Shown here piece by piece: positions 4,898 through 5,808 of a stretch of 5,808 nucleotides of DNA. Every line of letters begins with the position of its first letter. The stretch's first letter is position 1. Both the position numbers and the translations under genes were made by a program. This DNA comes from an uncultured Altererythrobacter sp. (GTDB lineage: Bacteria > Pseudomonadota > Alphaproteobacteria > Sphingomonadales > Sphingomonadaceae), in the NCBI GenBank assembly GCA_946885545.1, contig CAMPGP010000144.1, forward strand, positions 1 through 5,808. Direction: 5' to 3'. The notes beneath the pieces were generated by a model that did no database searches, was not told the origin of the DNA, and worked only from the letters and a program-made list of their open reading frames with translations.

Positions 4898-5370
4898 CAA
4901 CCGCGCCCGCCGAGATGCGCATCGGCGATCGCGACCGCCAAGGCATCCGCCGCGTCGGCGCCTGCAACTTTCGCGCCGGGCAGCAGGACCTTGAGCATCG
5001 CCTGGACCTGGGCCTTGTCCGCCGCGCCCGTGCCAACGACCGACTTCTTGACCAGCCGCGCGGCATGCTCGCGCACCTCCAGCCCCGCCGCACCGCACGC
5101 CGCCAGCACCGCCCCCCGCGCCTGCGCGAGCTTGAGGGTCGACTGCGGGTTCTTGTTGACGAAGACCTCCTCCGCCGCCGCGCGGTCGGGCCGGTGGGCC
5201 GCGATCACTTCGGCGATCCCCGCCTGCAACGCCGCGAGACGCTGCGCCATCGGCGCCTTCGCGTCGGTCGGGATCTGACCGTTGGCGACGTGCGACAGCC
5301 GCGATCCCTCGGCCCGGACCAGCCCCCAGCCGGTGCAACTGAGCGAAGGGTCGAGGCCGAGGATCAGCAT
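4897..5370 (-). CDS. ruvC: Holliday-junction resolvase RuvC
   Basis: RuvC cuts Holliday junctions as a dimer together with RuvAB in recombinational repair. The 157 residues have the expected length (E. coli 173). The RNase-H-like active site is complete: D7 in ILGLDPSLSCTGWG (3-16), E67 in the AEEVFVNKNPQSTLKLAQARG segment (66-86), and D139 and D142 in GADAADALAVAI (137-148), matching E. coli D7, E66, D138 and D141. The start is ATG at 5370, 4 nt after the yebC stop; a good Shine-Dalgarno is not seen, so coupling to yebC is likely. The yebC-ruvC order is common in proteobacteria. Here the following genes are an ABM-fold and an ArsC-family gene; ruvA and ruvB, often next, are absent from the window and presumably elsewhere. 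Confidence 0.97.
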   Translation of the reverse strand: MLILGLDPSLSCTGWGLVRAEGSRLSHVANGQIPTDAKAPMAQRLAALQAGIAEVIAAHRPDRAAAEEVFVNKNPQSTLKLAQARGAVLAACGAAGLEVREHAARLVKKSVVGTGAADKAQVQAMLKVLLPGAKVAGADAADALAVAIADAHLGGRG

Positions 5371-5374
5371 CGGA

Positions 5375-5808
5375 TCAGGAGAGCTTCTCCATCACCTCGT
5401 CGGAGATCTCGTAGTTGCCCCACACGGTCTGCACGTCGTCGTCGTCGTCGAGCGCGTCGATCAGCTTGAGCAGCGTGGCGGCGTCCTTCTCGTCGAGCTC
5501 GACGGTGAGGTTGGGCTTCCACGCCAACTTGACCGTCTCCGCCTCGCCGAGCGATGTTTCGAGCCCCGAGGACACTTCGTGCAGATCGTCGGCCGCAGTC
5601 CAGATCTCGTGCCCGTCGCCGTCCGACTGGATATCCTCGGCACCGGCTTCCATCGCGGCCTCGAGCACCTTGTCCTCGCCGCCCGCCGATGCGGGGTAGT
5701 AGATGAACCCGAGCCGCTCGAACCCGTGCGCGACCGAGCCCGAGGCGCCGAGATTGCCGCCGTTCTTGGAAAAGGCGGTGCGCACGTTGGTGGCGGTGCG
5801 GTTGCGGT
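5375..5808 (-). CDS. yebC: YebC/TACO1-family protein, C-terminal 143 codons (runs off the right edge)
   Basis: Members of the YebC/TACO1 family were long annotated as transcriptional regulators; more recent work ties several to translation of proline-rich or otherwise stalled stretches on the ribosome. Only the C-terminal part is present (family length about 245). It opens in mid-protein with [20 protein letters not shown], the family's central motif, then [15 protein letters not shown], the [10 protein letters not shown] segment, [10 protein letters not shown] and the C-terminal [20 protein letters not shown], where the Asp run followed by VQ-V--N-EISDE is typical. The true start lies outside the window; the in-frame GTG at 5785 is internal. 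It is the first visible gene of the operon and ends 4 nt before ruvC. The promoter is not in the window. Confidence 0.95.
   Translation of the reverse strand, partial: RNRTATNVRTAFSKNGGNLGASGSVAHGFERLGFIYYPASAGGEDKVLEAAMEAGAEDIQSDGDGHEIWTAADDLHEVSSGLETSLGEAETVKLAWKPNLTVELDEKDAATLLKLIDALDDDDDVQTVWGNYEISDEVMEKLS
5434..5450. repeat. Short trinucleotide run (GTC)5 in yebC
   Basis: Five GTC units in a row on the plus strand encode five GAC aspartates on the minus strand ([10 protein letters not shown]). An Asp run is conserved at this place in YebC proteins, so the repeat reflects protein constraint plus a uniform choice of GAC. It keeps the frame when it slips by whole units; no phase-variation role is suggested. 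Confidence 0.5.

Noticed and set aside
1..5808. Mobile element, prophage, CRISPR array, toxin-antitoxin or defence island
   Set aside because: No transposase or integrase motifs, direct repeat pairs, regular spacers or tRNA-like sequence were seen, and base use is even across the window.

Overview
The window looks like ordinary chromosomal DNA from a high-GC alphaproteobacterium, most likely Sphingomonadales (Erythrobacteraceae or Sphingomonadaceae). This is judged from the protein sequences of LysC, UbiG, YebC and RuvC, the very GC-rich third codon positions, the tight gene packing, and recollection that lysC and ubiG are neighbours in many alphaproteobacteria. It was not checked by any search. 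There is no transposase, phage gene, tRNA, rRNA, CRISPR array or clear compositional break. Ten protein genes, two of them cut by the window edges, cover almost everything.

Left part: the start of lysC (aspartokinase, minus strand, TTG start) diverges from ubiG (ubiquinone O-methyltransferase, plus strand) across only 52 bp, which hold two Shine-Dalgarno sites and a small inverted repeat. ubiG runs tail-to-tail into the next gene, and the two stop codons share the palindrome CTAG.

Middle part: a minus-strand, probably co-transcribed set of three genes. In order of transcription these are a secreted GlpQ-type glycerophosphodiester phosphodiesterase, a DCC-family (DUF393) CxxC protein, and a two-domain protein with a saccharopine-dehydrogenase-like Rossmann part and a C-terminal DUF4166. 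They are joined by a 4-nt gap and a 4-nt GTGA overlap. The last two have no known biochemical role. Directly upstream and divergent lies a 55-codon gene for a small single-span membrane or secreted protein of unknown function.

Right part: a minus-strand operon yebC - ruvC - ABM-fold monooxygenase-like protein - Spx/YffB-type ArsC-family protein, with junctions of 4 nt, a 1-nt overlap and a 4-nt overlap. It joins a YebC-family protein and the Holliday-junction resolvase to two small proteins that look redox- or stress-related.

I found no convincing new defence or mobile system. The points most worth following up are the GlpQ-DCC-DUF4166 set of partly unknown genes, the tiny membrane protein with its almost overlapping divergent start, and the unusual partners of ruvC.
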